Part shown: positions 8,393-17,451 of the stretch, in pieces
How the letters are laid out: every line of letters starts with the position of its first letter
How positions within the stretch are numbered: the first letter of the stretch is position 1
Origin: Kitasatospora paranensis
GTDB taxonomy: Bacteria; Actinomycetota; Actinomycetes; Streptomycetales; Streptomycetaceae
Reading direction: 5' to 3'
Assembly (NCBI RefSeq): GCF_039544005.1
Contig: NZ_BAABKV010000001.1
Location: 7,936,001-8,000,000, forward strand
Length of the DNA: 64,000 bases
Position numbers and translations under genes: made by a program
The notes under the pieces: model-generated
What the model was told of the DNA's origin: nothing
Databases searched by the model: none
The model's input: the letters and a program-made list of their open reading frames with translations, nothing else

Positions 8393-10162
8393 TCACGGCC
8401 CGTCCGGGCCGGCCGCCGGCGCCAGCAGCACCGCGGCGTCGCCCGGGCGCGGGACGGGCGTGTGCGCCTCGGTGACCGGCACCAGCTGCCCGTCCGGCCG
8501 TACCAGGAAGAGCACCTGATGTCCTGACGGGAGGCCGACGTCGACCCGGCGGGTCTCGATCCGTGCGCCCTCCTCGTAGCGGCGGGCCAGCTCGGGCCCG
8601 GTCAGACCGGCGCCGAAGAGCGCCTCACCGCCCATGAAGGGCGCCATCACCCCGCTGCTGTCGGGCGGCGGTCCCAGCCGGTACACCGGGCCGTCCACGC
8701 TCTCCCGCAGCGTCATCGAGGCCAGCGCGTTGAAGTCGTCCTCCTCCGTCAGCAGCAGGACCCCGGTGATGCCCTCCAGTTCCGCGCCCGCGCCGGTGGC
8801 CGCCGCGAGCAGCTCACCCGGCACCAGTTCCAGGCCCGCCTCGGCGATCCGGGCGCGCTGCCGCCCGGACCCGGCCCACATCAGCACGTCCAGGCCCTGC
8901 GACCGCAGCGCACGCCCCAGGTCGACGGCCCAGGCGGCACCGCCGACCAGGAGCGGCCGCGAACGCGCGGGCCGCAGCACGCCGAGCAGCCGGGCCACCG
9001 GGCGGGCCGTCAGGCCGTACAGCATCACCGTGGCGACGATCACCAGGAAGGTCGCGGGCAGGATCTTCTCGGCGCCCCCGACGTGGTCCTGCACCAGGGA
9101 GGCCGCGAAGGTGGAGGCGGTCGCGGCGGCCACGATGCCGCGCGGCGCCATCCAGCCGATGAAGCACCGCTCGCCGCGCGGCACGTCCGTGCGCGCCGTC
9201 GCCAGCAGCGCCACCAGCGGCCGTACCAGCAGCACCAGCACGGCCACCAGGGCGAGCGTCGGCAGCACCAGGTGCTCCAGCGACTTCGGTGTCACGGTCG
9301 CCGAGATCGAGACGAACAGCAGCCCGATGATCAGCGAAGCCAGCGTCTCGAAGAACGGCCGGCGGGCGGGCAGGTCCACGCTCGGCAGGTTCGCCAGCGC
9401 CATCCCCATCACCACCGCCGAGATCAGCCCGGTGTCGTCCCGCAGCGCGTCGCAGCCGGCCGCCACCCCGACCACGGCGGCGAGCTGCGTGGTGGTGCCC
9501 AGCACCTCGCTCAGCCGCACGTGACGCAGCAGCAGCCACAGCACCAGCGCCCCGAAGGCGCCGCCCGCCAGCCCCAGCGCCGCGCTCAGGCAGAACTGGC
9601 CGATCCGGGTGCCCGGCCCCGTCCGGTCGGCCGCGACGACCGCGTGGAACACCAGCGCACCCAGGATGCCGCCGACCGGGTCGATCAGGGAGCCCTCCCA
9701 GATCAGGATCCGCTGCAGCCGCTCGGTCGGGCGGACGTGGTTCAGCAGCGGCCCGACCACGGTCGGCCCGGAGACCACCAGGATCGCCCCCAGCATCACC
9801 GCGGCCCGCTGGGACATGCCCAGCACCGGCACCGCGAACGCCGTCGCGACCACCCAGGTGATGAGCGTCCCCAGCCAGATCAGCCGCACCACCGACCGCC
9901 GGGTGTGCCCGCGGAGCCTGCGCAGGTCCAGCTCCAGCCCGGCGTCGTAGAGGATCACCGCGACCGCCAGCGAAACCAGCGGGGAGAACGCCGGGCCGAG
10001 CAGCTGCTCGGGGTCGACCTCGTCCGTCAGCGCGCCGGCGGTGAACCCGACCGGGAGCAGGACGAGCAGCGCCGGGATCCGCAGCCGGCTCGCCACCAGC
10101 TGCGACCCGACGGCCAGCACCACGATGAGCCCCAGACCGGTGATCACCTGCTCGGACGTCAC
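8393..10162 (-). CDS. cation:proton antiporter with cytosolic nucleotide-binding-like domain
   Basis: The 589-residue protein has roughly 12 transmembrane helices (residues 1-400) of the CPA1/NhaP type. Signatures include VILYDAGLELDLRRL, the ion-site-like EGSLIDPVGGILGALVFHA and GWMAPRGIVAAATASTFA. Residues about 410-560 form a soluble domain (LVGGAAWAVDLGRALRSQGLDVLMWAG...LLLTEEDDFNALASMTLRE) resembling TrkA-N regulatory domains. It would exchange Na+ or K+ for protons across the plasma membrane. GTG 10162 has GAGGAGG upstream and is 12 bp after the stop of the GAP-family gene, so the pair forms an operon. Confidence 0.85.
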   Translation of the reverse strand: MTSEQVITGLGLIVVLAVGSQLVASRLRIPALLVLLPVGFTAGALTDEVDPEQLLGPAFSPLVSLAVAVILYDAGLELDLRRLRGHTRRSVVRLIWLGTLITWVVATAFAVPVLGMSQRAAVMLGAILVVSGPTVVGPLLNHVRPTERLQRILIWEGSLIDPVGGILGALVFHAVVAADRTGPGTRIGQFCLSAALGLAGGAFGALVLWLLLRHVRLSEVLGTTTQLAAVVGVAAGCDALRDDTGLISAVVMGMALANLPSVDLPARRPFFETLASLIIGLLFVSISATVTPKSLEHLVLPTLALVAVLVLLVRPLVALLATARTDVPRGERCFIGWMAPRGIVAAATASTFAASLVQDHVGGAEKILPATFLVIVATVMLYGLTARPVARLLGVLRPARSRPLLVGGAAWAVDLGRALRSQGLDVLMWAGSGRQRARIAEAGLELVPGELLAAATGAGAELEGITGVLLLTEEDDFNALASMTLRESVDGPVYRLGPPPDSSGVMAPFMGGEALFGAGLTGPELARRYEEGARIETRRVDVGLPSGHQVLFLVRPDGQLVPVTEAHTPVPRPGDAAVLLAPAAGPDGP

Positions 10163-10174
10163 GGCGCCTCCTCG

Positions 10175-10819
10175 CTAGACCAGCTGGGAAATGCTCTTGC
10201 CGACCAGCCACAGGCCGACCAGCAGGCAGATCACCACGATCGCCTGGTCCTGGTGACTGTTCATCCAGGTACGGAGCCTGGCGAGGCTCTGCTGCGCCGT
10301 CCTCGGCCGGAAGGTGGCGTACAGCTGCATGGCGAGCAGGCTGGCGCTGGCGAGCAGACAGAAGCCCATCAGCACGAGGTACGAGGTGACGTGCGACATA
10401 TCGGCGTTCACCACCGTGGCGCAGCCCGCGGCGACCAGGCCCCACGGCTGGACGAGCACCGCGATGCCGGCCGCCGTCCAGACCGAGACGTGGTCGAGCC
10501 GGGCGGCCCAGGCGGGCTCGCGCGGGGGCCGGCGGCCGAGCCGGCGCCGCCGGTGCTCGCCGTACGCGATCAGGCCCACGCCGAGGGCGATCTTGACCGC
10601 CAGGACCGCCGTCGACGGCGTGCTCTGCGCCTTGGGCGGGTTCCCGCCGGTCGCCGTGACCGTCAGGGCGAGCACCAGGACGAGGCAGGCGAGCCAGGCC
10701 AGCACGAAGGCCAGACCCTTGCGCAGACCGCGGTCGGCCGACAGCAGCAGGATGAAGGCGGTCACCGGGATGGGTTCCAGGGTGATCGCCAGACCGATCA
10801 GCAGGAGGTCGAGCACCAT
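10175..10819 (-). CDS. GAP-family membrane protein (Sap/LysE-like fold)
   Basis: This is a 214-residue protein with about six transmembrane helices. The N-terminal LLLIGLAITLEPIPVTAFILLLSADRGLRKGLAF is the hallmark of the GAP/Sap family (named from mycobacterial glycolipid-addressing proteins), which shares the LysE-type transporter fold. Many streptomycete members have no known cargo. ATG 10819. It is the first gene of a two-gene operon with the antiporter, so a link to ion homeostasis or envelope export is possible but inferred. Confidence 0.8.
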   Translation of the reverse strand: MVLDLLLIGLAITLEPIPVTAFILLLSADRGLRKGLAFVLAWLACLVLVLALTVTATGGNPPKAQSTPSTAVLAVKIALGVGLIAYGEHRRRRLGRRPPREPAWAARLDHVSVWTAAGIAVLVQPWGLVAAGCATVVNADMSHVTSYLVLMGFCLLASASLLAMQLYATFRPRTAQQSLARLRTWMNSHQDQAIVVICLLVGLWLVGKSISQLV

Positions 10820-11088
10820 GCTTGAGCCTCGCCTCCTCTGGTGTGGCGCGCGCCGACGGAACAGGCGGACCCGGGCCGTCGGGCGCCCGCCCGCGCCGAG
10901 CCTCCGCGCCAGCCTTCCGCAGCGGCCGCCCGGGGTGCCGGACGCCGCCCGTGCGGCTGCTCCGTCGGGGTGAGGCGGATCCCTCCGACGGCCCATCGGG
11001 GCGGGCTGCGCAGCGACCCGCGCCGGCGGCGGCGGCCCGGACCGCTCGGCGGCGGCGGTGGGGGCCGGCGACGGCGCGGGCCGGCGGG

Positions 11089-11835
11089 TCAGGAACCGGT
11101 CGGGAGCGCCTGCAGGATCCGGCCGGCGATGCTCTTGGCGTTGCCCGCGCCGGCGTCCTTGCTGCTGCTGGCCAGGACGGTGACGACGGCGGTGCCCTTG
11201 CGGGCGGCGATCAGCGTCGTCCCGCCCTGCCAGCCGCTGCTGGTGAGGGTGATCGTCCAGGCGCCGTCGCCGAGGCCGGTCGCCGCCTTCTCGGTGATCC
11301 TCACCTTGGCGTGGGTCTGGTCGTCCGTGTACGAGGGGCACGCCTTGGAGACCATGCCGAGCGCCTGCATGACGGTCTGTGCGGTGGTGCCGCGGTAGAC
11401 GTCGACCTCCTGGGCCACCTCGGCGGAGGTGGCCTTGTCGATGTAGTCGTTCTGGGCGAACGAGACGCCTTCGATGCCGGTGATGGCCGACCAGGCGGTG
11501 CCGCCCAGCTTGCTGCAGTCCGGCTTCGGGACGTCGGCGGCGGTCGGCTCCTGGAAGGTGTCGCCGGTGTCCCGGCTGCCGCCGGTGTCGAGGGCGAAGC
11601 CCGACGGGAGCGCGGTCGCCGGGGCGAGGGCCTGCTTGAGGCGGGTCCCGGTCAGCAGGCCGGCGTTGGGGTCCGGGGTCGTCGCGGGCGAGGCCGACGC
11701 GGTGGGCGCGGCGGCGGGGGCCGTGTCCTGGGAGGCCGCGGTGCCGCCGGCGGAGCCCGTGGAGGAGCAGGCGGACAGGGCCAGCGGCAGCAGGCCGGCG
11801 GCGATCAGGAGGCGGGCGGACTTCCCAGAGCGCAT
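11089..11835 (-). CDS. secreted lipoprotein, uncharacterised
   Basis: The 248-residue product has a lipoprotein signal: RSGK, hydrophobic LLIAAGLLPLALS, lipobox LSAC with Cys at residue 23. An A/P/T/S-rich linker follows to about residue 58. The mature domain (GLLTGTRLKQALAPATALPSGFALDTGG...AWTITLTSSGWQGGTTLIAARKGTAVVTVLAS) resembles the sensor-like or PknH-like extracellular domains of actinobacterial lipoproteins. It contains paired cysteines (PKPDCSKL, KACPSYTD) that could form a disulphide. Monocistronic; the 270 bp downstream of it hold nothing recognisable. Confidence 0.75.
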   Translation of the reverse strand: MRSGKSARLLIAAGLLPLALSACSSTGSAGGTAASQDTAPAAAPTASASPATTPDPNAGLLTGTRLKQALAPATALPSGFALDTGGSRDTGDTFQEPTAADVPKPDCSKLGGTAWSAITGIEGVSFAQNDYIDKATSAEVAQEVDVYRGTTAQTVMQALGMVSKACPSYTDDQTHAKVRITEKAATGLGDGAWTITLTSSGWQGGTTLIAARKGTAVVTVLASSSKDAGAGNAKSIAGRILQALPTGS

Positions 11836-11979
11836 GGGTGCATCGGCTTTCGAGTAGTGCGTGCTCCGAGGGAGGAGCGGATCGCCGGAAGGAGACCGGG
11901 ACCGATTCGGAAGCATAGATTCCGCTTGACCGTGGTCCGGCGGCGCCCCCGATCGGCCGTCGGGCGCGGAAATCCGGAT

Positions 11980-12695
11980 GGGAACGCAGCAGTGCGAGCC
12001 CGTCGTAGGCCGGGTCGCCGACGAGGCCCTTCGGGTCGATGGCCGGCCACGGCTCGCGTTCGGCCCGCAGGACGTCGGCGAAGTGCAGGTCGCCGTGGAC
12101 GAGGGTGTCGGGCTGGTCCGCGCCGAACTCCCGAAGGCCGCGACCGCACAGTCCGTCACCCGGCGCGGCAGCGGGCCGCCGAGCTCCGCGCTCGCCGGGC
12201 CGATCTCCCGGGCCCACCGCAGCGCGTGGTCCCGCAGCCCGGGCAGTCCGGTCCGGCGGGGAGTCCGGTCGGGCCGGGCGGCGCCGGAACGGCGAGGCGG
12301 GCCGCCAGGACACCCGCGGCTGCCACCGCCTCGTCGACGTCCGGCAGGTCGGCGAGCGTGACGGTCGACGCCCGCTCCAGCAGCAGAGCGAACCGCGCGT
12401 CGTCGCGGCGGTGCAGCCGCACCGCACCGCGACCGCCCCAGGCCGCGAAGGCCGTCGGCTCGTGGATGTTCCCCGGGTGGGGGAACGACACTTTCAGCAC
12501 GGCCGGGGGCAGCCCCGCCGACCGGACGGGCACGACGATCCCGACCTGCCCGTGCCGCACCGGCGCCTCCGGTGTGCAGTCCCAGCGCTCCAAGAGCCCG
12601 TCGACCAGACCGGGCAGGGCCGCGATCCACTCGCGCCCGGCTTGCCCCTCCCGGGCGACGGTGTCCCGCGCGAAGACCTCGGGTATCCCGATCAC
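11980..12695 (-). pseudogene. aminoglycoside 6-phosphotransferase-like remnant (two frameshifts, 3' end missing)
   Basis: The start reads like an APH(6)/streptomycin 6-phosphotransferase: IPEVFARDTVAREGQAGREWIAALPGLVDGLLERW, then HGQVGIVVPVRSAGLPPAVLKVSFPHPGNIHEPTA. After one missing base near 12238-12240 it continues LRDHALRWAREIGPASAELGGPLPRRVTD. After another near 12136 it reads REFGADQPDTLVHGDLHFADVLRAEREPWPAIDPKGLVGDPAYD, the catalytic HGDLH loop and metal-binding D. Homology stops just after ALLRSHPDF, so the last 80-100 residues of the family are absent and no stop codon follows in frame. The small gaps may be assembly errors, but the lost 3' part is real decay. Confidence 0.7.
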
Positions 12696-12786
12696 ACCGG
12701 CACCCTACGTCGTGTCGTCGGACTCCCGCCCTCCCGGCTGCCGATATTCGGATGCCCGGCCGCCTGCCGGCCGACAGAATCGCCGG

Positions 12787-13395
12787 ATGACACCTGATCA
12801 GCCCGCGACGGCAGCCCGTCCGGACCCGGCAGCGCCCGCCCGTGTCGCGGACCGGCTCGATCGGGCGATCCGGACGGGTGCACCGGTACGCCTGCACCGC
12901 TCGATCACCGGTGCGGAACGCATCGATGGCTTCGTCGTGGCGGCCACCGGCGCCTGGACCCTGCTCGCGCACTGCCCGGAGGTCGATCTCGACGGGTGGA
13001 CGGCGGTGCGCACCGGCGACATCACCAAGGTCCGTCTGCACGGTGATCCGACCTCCCTGGCCGTCAGGGCGCTGTGCCGTCGGGGGCGCTGGCCGGTCGC
13101 CGCGCCGGCGCAGGCGCTCGCGCTCGACTCCCTGCCGCTGCTGCTGGAGTCGGCCGGCCGCGACTTCGGCCTGGTCACCCTGCACGCCGAGGGCAAGAGG
13201 CCGGATGTGTGCTGGATCGGGGCGGTGGTCGGCCTGCGGCGGAAGTCGGTGCGGCTGCTGGAGGTCGACACCGAGGCCCGGTGGGAGGCGGAGCCCACGC
13301 GCTTTCCGAGCAAGCACATCACCAGGGTCGACTTCGGCGGACGCTACGAGGAGACATTGCGCGAGTTCGCCGGCCCCCGGCCCGGCAGCGGCTGA
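12787..13395 (+). CDS. uncharacterised protein
   Basis: The 202-residue cytosolic protein starts at ATG 12787 (weak ribosome site; a later start is possible). After a P/A-rich head it reads DRLDRAIRTGAPVRLHRSITGAERIDGFVVAATGAWTLLAHC and later KSVRLLEVDTEARWEAEPTRFPSKHITRVDFGGRYEETLREFAG. The two beta-rich halves each resemble a small Sm/SH3-like barrel with a conserved terminal ITRVDFGGRYEETLREF motif, known from streptomycete hypothetical proteins. No catalytic motif is visible. Its 3' end overlaps the convergent MFS gene by about 50 bp. Confidence 0.65.
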   Translation: MTPDQPATAARPDPAAPARVADRLDRAIRTGAPVRLHRSITGAERIDGFVVAATGAWTLLAHCPEVDLDGWTAVRTGDITKVRLHGDPTSLAVRALCRRGRWPVAAPAQALALDSLPLLLESAGRDFGLVTLHAEGKRPDVCWIGAVVGLRRKSVRLLEVDTEARWEAEPTRFPSKHITRVDFGGRYEETLREFAGPRPGSG

Positions 13396-14753
13396 CCGGA
13401 CGCGCGCCGTCCGATCCGGCCCGACCCTCGCGCCCCGCGTCCGGCATCCGGCTCCAGGACTGTCGGGGCTGTCGGGGATGCCTGGGCTGTCGGCGTGCGG
13501 AGGTCGTCCAGGAACCGCTCGCAGCCCCGCCCCTGGACGACGGACAGCACGGCGACCGCGCCCCCGAGCAGCAGCCAGCCGGGCGGTCCGGCCACCATCA
13601 CGGCGCCCGTCAGGACGAGCGGGCCGACCGACTTCTGCACCGACTGCGACATCCCGGCGACCCCGAGGTAGGACGCCTGGGAATGCGGCGGTGCGAGCGA
13701 GACCGCCAGCTCCCAGGAGCTCACCGACCGCATCAGCTCCGCCATGGTGACGAGCACCGCGGCCGCGGTGAGCGCGATCGAGGCGGTCACCGGGCCGCCG
13801 CGGGTCGATACGGCGATGGCGACACAGCAGGCGGCAAGCAGGACGCCGTAGCCGAAGACCGCCCGGACGGCGCGCCTCGGGCCCTCGGCCCGGGCCGAGA
13901 CCCGGAGCTGCAGGACCACGACCAGCACCGTGTTGATCACCAGGAAGGCCGGCACGAGGGCGTGCGGCGCGCTCGTGCGGGTCGCCAGCCAGAGCGGCAG
14001 ACCGACGTTGAGGACGGAGTCGTCCAGGCTCATCACGATGTCCAGCAGGACGAAGCGCAGGTAGCGGCCGTTGCGCCAAGGGCCCGGTGCGGCCTGCTCG
14101 CGGCCGGCCGCGGCTGCCGGGCCGTCAGGTGTTGCGCCACGGGGCTCGACCTGCGGTTCGCGGGCGCGCCGGACGAGGACGGTGGCCACCAGGAACGAGA
14201 GGACGTCCACCAGGACGAGGGCGCGGTAGGCGTCCCGCGTGCCGAGGGCGATGCTGGCGGCTGCGACGGCGGCTCCCACGGCGTAGCCCGCGTTCGACGC
14301 GGTGCGGGACAGCGCCTGATAGGTCGAGCGACGGCTGCCCGCGACCCGGGTGGCGAAGATCATCTCCAGGGTTCTCGCGCCCCGGTCGCCGAGGGCGGTC
14401 ACCGCCACCATCGGCAGCAGGGCCGCGAACCGGTCGCAGCTCAGGATCAGGCAGAGCGCGGCGGCGCGCAGCAGGTGGCAGCCGATCAGCAGCGGGCGCA
14501 GCGGGTACCGGGCGGCGAGCCGTCCCGCCAGGGGCGATCCGGCGATTCCGGCCGTGGCGGCCGTGCCGAGCAGCAGCCCGATCTGCCGGGCGTCCAGGTG
14601 GGCGACGAACGCGAAGTACAGGACGGCGGCTGCGCCCCACACCCCCGATCCCGACCGGTCGACGAACAGCGCCGCGAGCATCACCCGCGCGTCCCGGCCT
14701 CCCGGTGGGTTGCGCAGCTGCGCGATCAGCCCCGTCCCGTCCCTGCCGGTCAT
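13344..14753 (-). CDS. MFS transporter
   Basis: About 469 residues with 12 hydrophobic helices in two halves and a central hydrophilic loop (about residues 215-245). Motifs include GLLLGTAATAGIAGSPLAGRLAARYPLRPLL, the MFS motif A-like loop between helices 2 and 3. Such proteins export small molecules or drugs using proton motive force. I place the start at 14753 because AAGGCGGGG sits right before it; an upstream GTG at 14771 is possible. The last 50 or so residues are a low-complexity tail overlapping the convergent gene by 52 bp, so another missing base near 13450 is possible. A 35-bp dyad lies about 60 bp upstream. Confidence 0.8.
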   Translation of the reverse strand: MTGRDGTGLIAQLRNPPGGRDARVMLAALFVDRSGSGVWGAAAVLYFAFVAHLDARQIGLLLGTAATAGIAGSPLAGRLAARYPLRPLLIGCHLLRAAALCLILSCDRFAALLPMVAVTALGDRGARTLEMIFATRVAGSRRSTYQALSRTASNAGYAVGAAVAAASIALGTRDAYRALVLVDVLSFLVATVLVRRAREPQVEPRGATPDGPAAAAGREQAAPGPWRNGRYLRFVLLDIVMSLDDSVLNVGLPLWLATRTSAPHALVPAFLVINTVLVVVLQLRVSARAEGPRRAVRAVFGYGVLLAACCVAIAVSTRGGPVTASIALTAAAVLVTMAELMRSVSSWELAVSLAPPHSQASYLGVAGMSQSVQKSVGPLVLTGAVMVAGPPGWLLLGGAVAVLSVVQGRGCERFLDDLRTPTAQASPTAPTVLEPDAGRGARGSGRIGRRASGQPLPGRGPANSRNVSS

Positions 14754-14809
14754 GTCCCCGCCTTCGTCCACGTGCCGGCGCGCGCAGCTCCGCCCACCGC
14801 CCTCGTATA

Positions 14810-14844
14810 TTAGCTCGACATCAAGATACTTGATGTCGAGCTAA
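14810..14844 (-). promoter_or_regulatory. 35-bp inverted repeat, candidate repressor operator upstream of the MFS gene
   Basis: Perfect 16-bp arms TTAGCTCGACATCAAG and its complement are separated by ATA. The element is AT-rich for this genome, overlaps a TATATTA stretch and has no T-run. It sits between the end of the esterase gene (11 bp away) and the start of the MFS gene (57 bp away), both on the minus strand. The central CTTGATGTCGAG core resembles dyads bound by MarR/UrtR-type repressors of efflux genes. A terminator role for the esterase cannot be excluded. Confidence 0.65.
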
Positions 14845-14854
14845 ATTTCGCCGG

Positions 14855-15714
14855 TCAGGCCCCGGCGCGATCGCCGAGCAGCTCCCGCACGAAGAAGTCG
14901 ACGGTGGCGGCGACCACGCCCGGCATGTCGTCGTGGCCGGCGAACACGTGCCCGGCGCCCGGGACGGGGATGTAGGTCGAGCGGACACCCGCGGCCAGCA
15001 GCCGCCCGTGCAGCCGTTCGCTGTGCTCCGGTGGCAGACGGTCGTCCGCCGTGCCGTGCAGCAGCAGGAACGGCGGTGCCGCGGCCGTCACCTGGTGGAC
15101 CGCCCCGCCGCCGCGGCCTGCTCGGGCAGCTCGGCGGGGGCACCGCCGAGGAGCTTCGCCTCGGGCGAGTCCACTGCCGTCGCATCGCGCAGGGCCAGAT
15201 CCGTCACCGGGTACCAGAGGACCGCCGCGGCGATCCCCGGGGGCGACGCCTCCCCGGGGCCGCCGCCCACCTGCGGCGTGAGTGCCGCGAGCGCCGCAAG
15301 TGCGCCGCCCGCGGATTCGCCGGACGCACCCAGCCGCCCGGTGTCGATCCCCAACACGTCGGCGTAGTACCGCAGATAGGCGATCGCCGAACGGACGTCG
15401 TCGAGCTGGGCCGGGAACACCGCCTCGCCGGACAGCCGGTAGTCGATCGTCGCGACCGCGATCCCGGCGGCCGTGAATGCCTCGAAGAGGGAGCCGGGCG
15501 TCAGTGTCTCCGGCAGGTGGCGGCGGTCCCCACTCAGGAATGCGCCGCCGTGGATCCAGACCACGACCGGCGCAGGCCCACCGCCCGCCGGTGGGACGTG
15601 CAGGTCCAGCAGGAGCGGCCGGAATCCCTCACGGAGTGCGTAGCTGAGGCCCTCGAAGACCCGGCCCCCGTCGGGGGCCGGTCGGGGCGGAACCGGTGCC
15701 AGATGAAGATCCAT
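14855..15714 (-). pseudogene. alpha/beta-hydrolase esterase (BD-FAE/HSL-like), frameshifted as sequenced
   Basis: The N-terminal 205 residues from ATG 15714 carry VVWIHGGAFLSGDRR (the HGG oxyanion motif) and GASGESAGGALAALAA (the GESAGG nucleophile elbow). The C-terminal 80 residues, in the -1 frame, carry PPFLLLHGTADDRLPPEHSERL with the catalytic Asp and GAGHVFAGHDD with the His. One G added at the four-base run 15103-15106 joins them as EQAAAAGAVHQVTAAAPP. A hormone-sensitive-lipase-like carboxylesterase of about 286 residues; the substrate is unknown. Confidence 0.8.
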
Positions 15715-15786
15715 GATCCTGGACGGTAGGCCCGGCCCACCGGGCCATCAAGGCCTTTTCGGCCCGCGGAGCCGCCCGGACCTCCG

Positions 15787-16491
15787 TCAGGGCACCGCGG
15801 GCACGAGCCGTGCCATCGCCGTCCGGTCGAAGCCCTTGACGATCAGCCAGACGGCCAGTGACATCTCGTACGCGAACACCGGGAGGGCGGCGAGGCTGCC
15901 CCAGGTGGAGATCTGCTGGTAGGCGCCGAAGAGGACGAGCACGGCCGATCCGAGGATCAGCGGCCCGCCGACCAGGCCCAGCACGGCGATGAACCTCGGG
16001 ACCACCCTCGACCGGTGGAGGAAGTACGCCATCAGCGTCGTGCTCGGGCCCAGGGCGATGTTGGGTCCGAACAGGAACGTCCAGTCGTGCTCCGCCACCA
16101 GCGCCCGGCCCGCGGTCAGATAGGCGGCCGCCTCGGGCGCGGTGGCCGACGCGTGGTCCCGGCCCAGCGTCACCACCGACAGCAGGCTGATGATGCCGAA
16201 CACGATGACGGCCGCCTCCAGCAGCCGGAAGCAGACGTACCCCAGCGCGACGCTCTCCGCGAACCTCCGCACGACCGGGAACATCAGCACCGATATGCCG
16301 ATCACCGAGAAGGCGAGGACCACCTCCAGCAGCGCGCCCGACGCCATCTCGGCGGTGTGGGCGTGGCCCCCGACGACGTACTCCCGGTCGCCGAGCACCG
16401 GCCCGTACAGCAGCAGTCCCGCGATCGAGGCGACCGCCGCCAGGATGAACAACACCCCGGTGGCCACCGCCGTCCCCCTGTGCGTGCTCAA
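15787..16491 (-). CDS. DUF4386-type membrane protein
   Basis: About 234 residues with six transmembrane helices. The N-terminal GTAVATGVLFILAAVASIAGLLLYGPVLGDREYVVGGHAHTAEMASGALLEVVLAFSVIGI and the middle GYVCFRLLEAAVIVFGIISLL match the DUF4386 family, which has no assigned function. The start is uncertain: I use the TTG at 16491, which has a GGGAG stretch upstream, because no ATG or GTG fits better. The frame stays open upstream through a zinc-ribbon gene, which is a coding shadow and not part of this protein. Confidence 0.7.
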   Translation of the reverse strand: MSTHRGTAVATGVLFILAAVASIAGLLLYGPVLGDREYVVGGHAHTAEMASGALLEVVLAFSVIGISVLMFPVVRRFAESVALGYVCFRLLEAAVIVFGIISLLSVVTLGRDHASATAPEAAAYLTAGRALVAEHDWTFLFGPNIALGPSTTLMAYFLHRSRVVPRFIAVLGLVGGPLILGSAVLVLFGAYQQISTWGSLAALPVFAYEMSLAVWLIVKGFDRTAMARLVPAVP

Positions 16492-16762
16492 CTCTCCGAC
16501 TCCCGTCCCGTGATGCCGGCGAACGCGGCCGACAGGGCCCGCGCGGCCCGGCCGCACCGGTGCGCCGCACCCGTCGTGCGGCCGTCCCCGGCGGGGACAA
16601 CACTGCCGCTCGGGCGCGCGGGACACCTCCTCCTTTCGGTCGGAGCGGCCTCCGCCGTCCGGGGGAGTCGGACCGGGCCGGGCCGCGGGACGGCCCGACC
16701 GGGACGCGGGGACGGGGGCGCCGAGGCCGGGGGCGACCCGACCGGGGACGGGAAGGGCGCAG

Positions 16763-17055
16763 TCAGCCCAGCCGGGAGCGGGTGCCGGGCCCGGGGCTCG
16801 ACCGGCGGGTGCGGGCCGGCCGGGACGGCCGGACGTCGGGCCTGCGCCGCTCCTCCTCGGCCGGCGGCCGGGCGGTGCGCGCGGCTCCGAGCAGGGCCAG
16901 GGCCCGGCGGCCGCGGGCTCGGACACCCCCAGCGTGGCGGCCCGTTGCCGGCAGACCGAGCACCAGACCGGGCTGGCCGGGCCGTCGCTGTACTCCAGCG
17001 ACTCCGGCGGAAGGTAGTGGAGTGCGCACTCCCGGCAGACGAAGACCGACCTCAT
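16763..17055 (-). CDS. small zinc-ribbon protein (probable frameshift)
   Basis: The first 43 residues read MRSVFVCRECALHYLPPESL...ASPVWCSVCRQRAATLG, with two CxxC knuckles 26 residues apart, a plausible zinc site. After a five-base run at 16926-16930 the frame that continues sensibly is -1, giving a basic tail (GVRARGRRALALLGAARTARPP...) that ends at 16763. Restoring one base would make a protein of about 97 residues. ATG 17055 overlaps the TGA of the preceding small gene, so the two are translationally coupled. Function unknown. Confidence 0.5.
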
Positions 17056-17213
17056 CCCTGCACCACCCCGGCTCCGCCGCATCGGCCGCACGGCGACCAG
17101 TAGCGCCGTTCCCGCGCGACCTGCCGGCCGTCGCCGTCCAGCTCCACGGAGTGTTCGACCTTCTCCGTGCCCCTCAGTCCGCTGCACCCCGGACACACGT
17201 GCGGCTCCGCCAT
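17052..17213 (-). CDS. 53-residue zinc-finger-like protein
   Basis: This short gene starts at ATG 17213 with a perfect AGGAGG nine bases upstream and ends at TGA 17052-17054, overlapping the next start as ATGA. It has HVCPGCSGLRG near the N-terminus and SPCGRCGGAG near the C-terminus, two CxxC pairs flanked by glycine as in DnaJ-type zinc fingers. The middle (EKVEHSVELDGDGRQVARERRYW) looks like a beta hairpin. The role is unknown; the tight coupling with a second zinc-ribbon protein suggests a partner pair. Confidence 0.65.
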   Translation of the reverse strand: MAEPHVCPGCSGLRGTEKVEHSVELDGDGRQVARERRYWSPCGRCGGAGVVQG

Positions 17214-17451
17214 GGACCACCTCCTGTGGTCAGACGCTAGCGCGCTGCATCCATGATCGGGGCGGGATCCCGCGCGCGTCGGCGTGCGCGGATCCCTGAT
17301 CCCCTGCGGTGTCCGCGATCTGATGCCCGATCGGCCGGATCCCGGACCGTCAGGTCCGTGCGGGGGTGTCCCGCTCCGCGTGATCGCCTAGGGTCGGAGC
17401 GGTGGTGCGCTCCGCTCCGCCGGGACGACGACCACGAGGTGGAGGACGACT

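Noticed and set aside
10822..13395. Very long plus-strand open frame opposite the GAP and lipoprotein genes
   Set aside because: Its sequence is R/G/A-rich shadow of minus-strand genes. Only the last 203 codons (12787-13395) look like a real protein.
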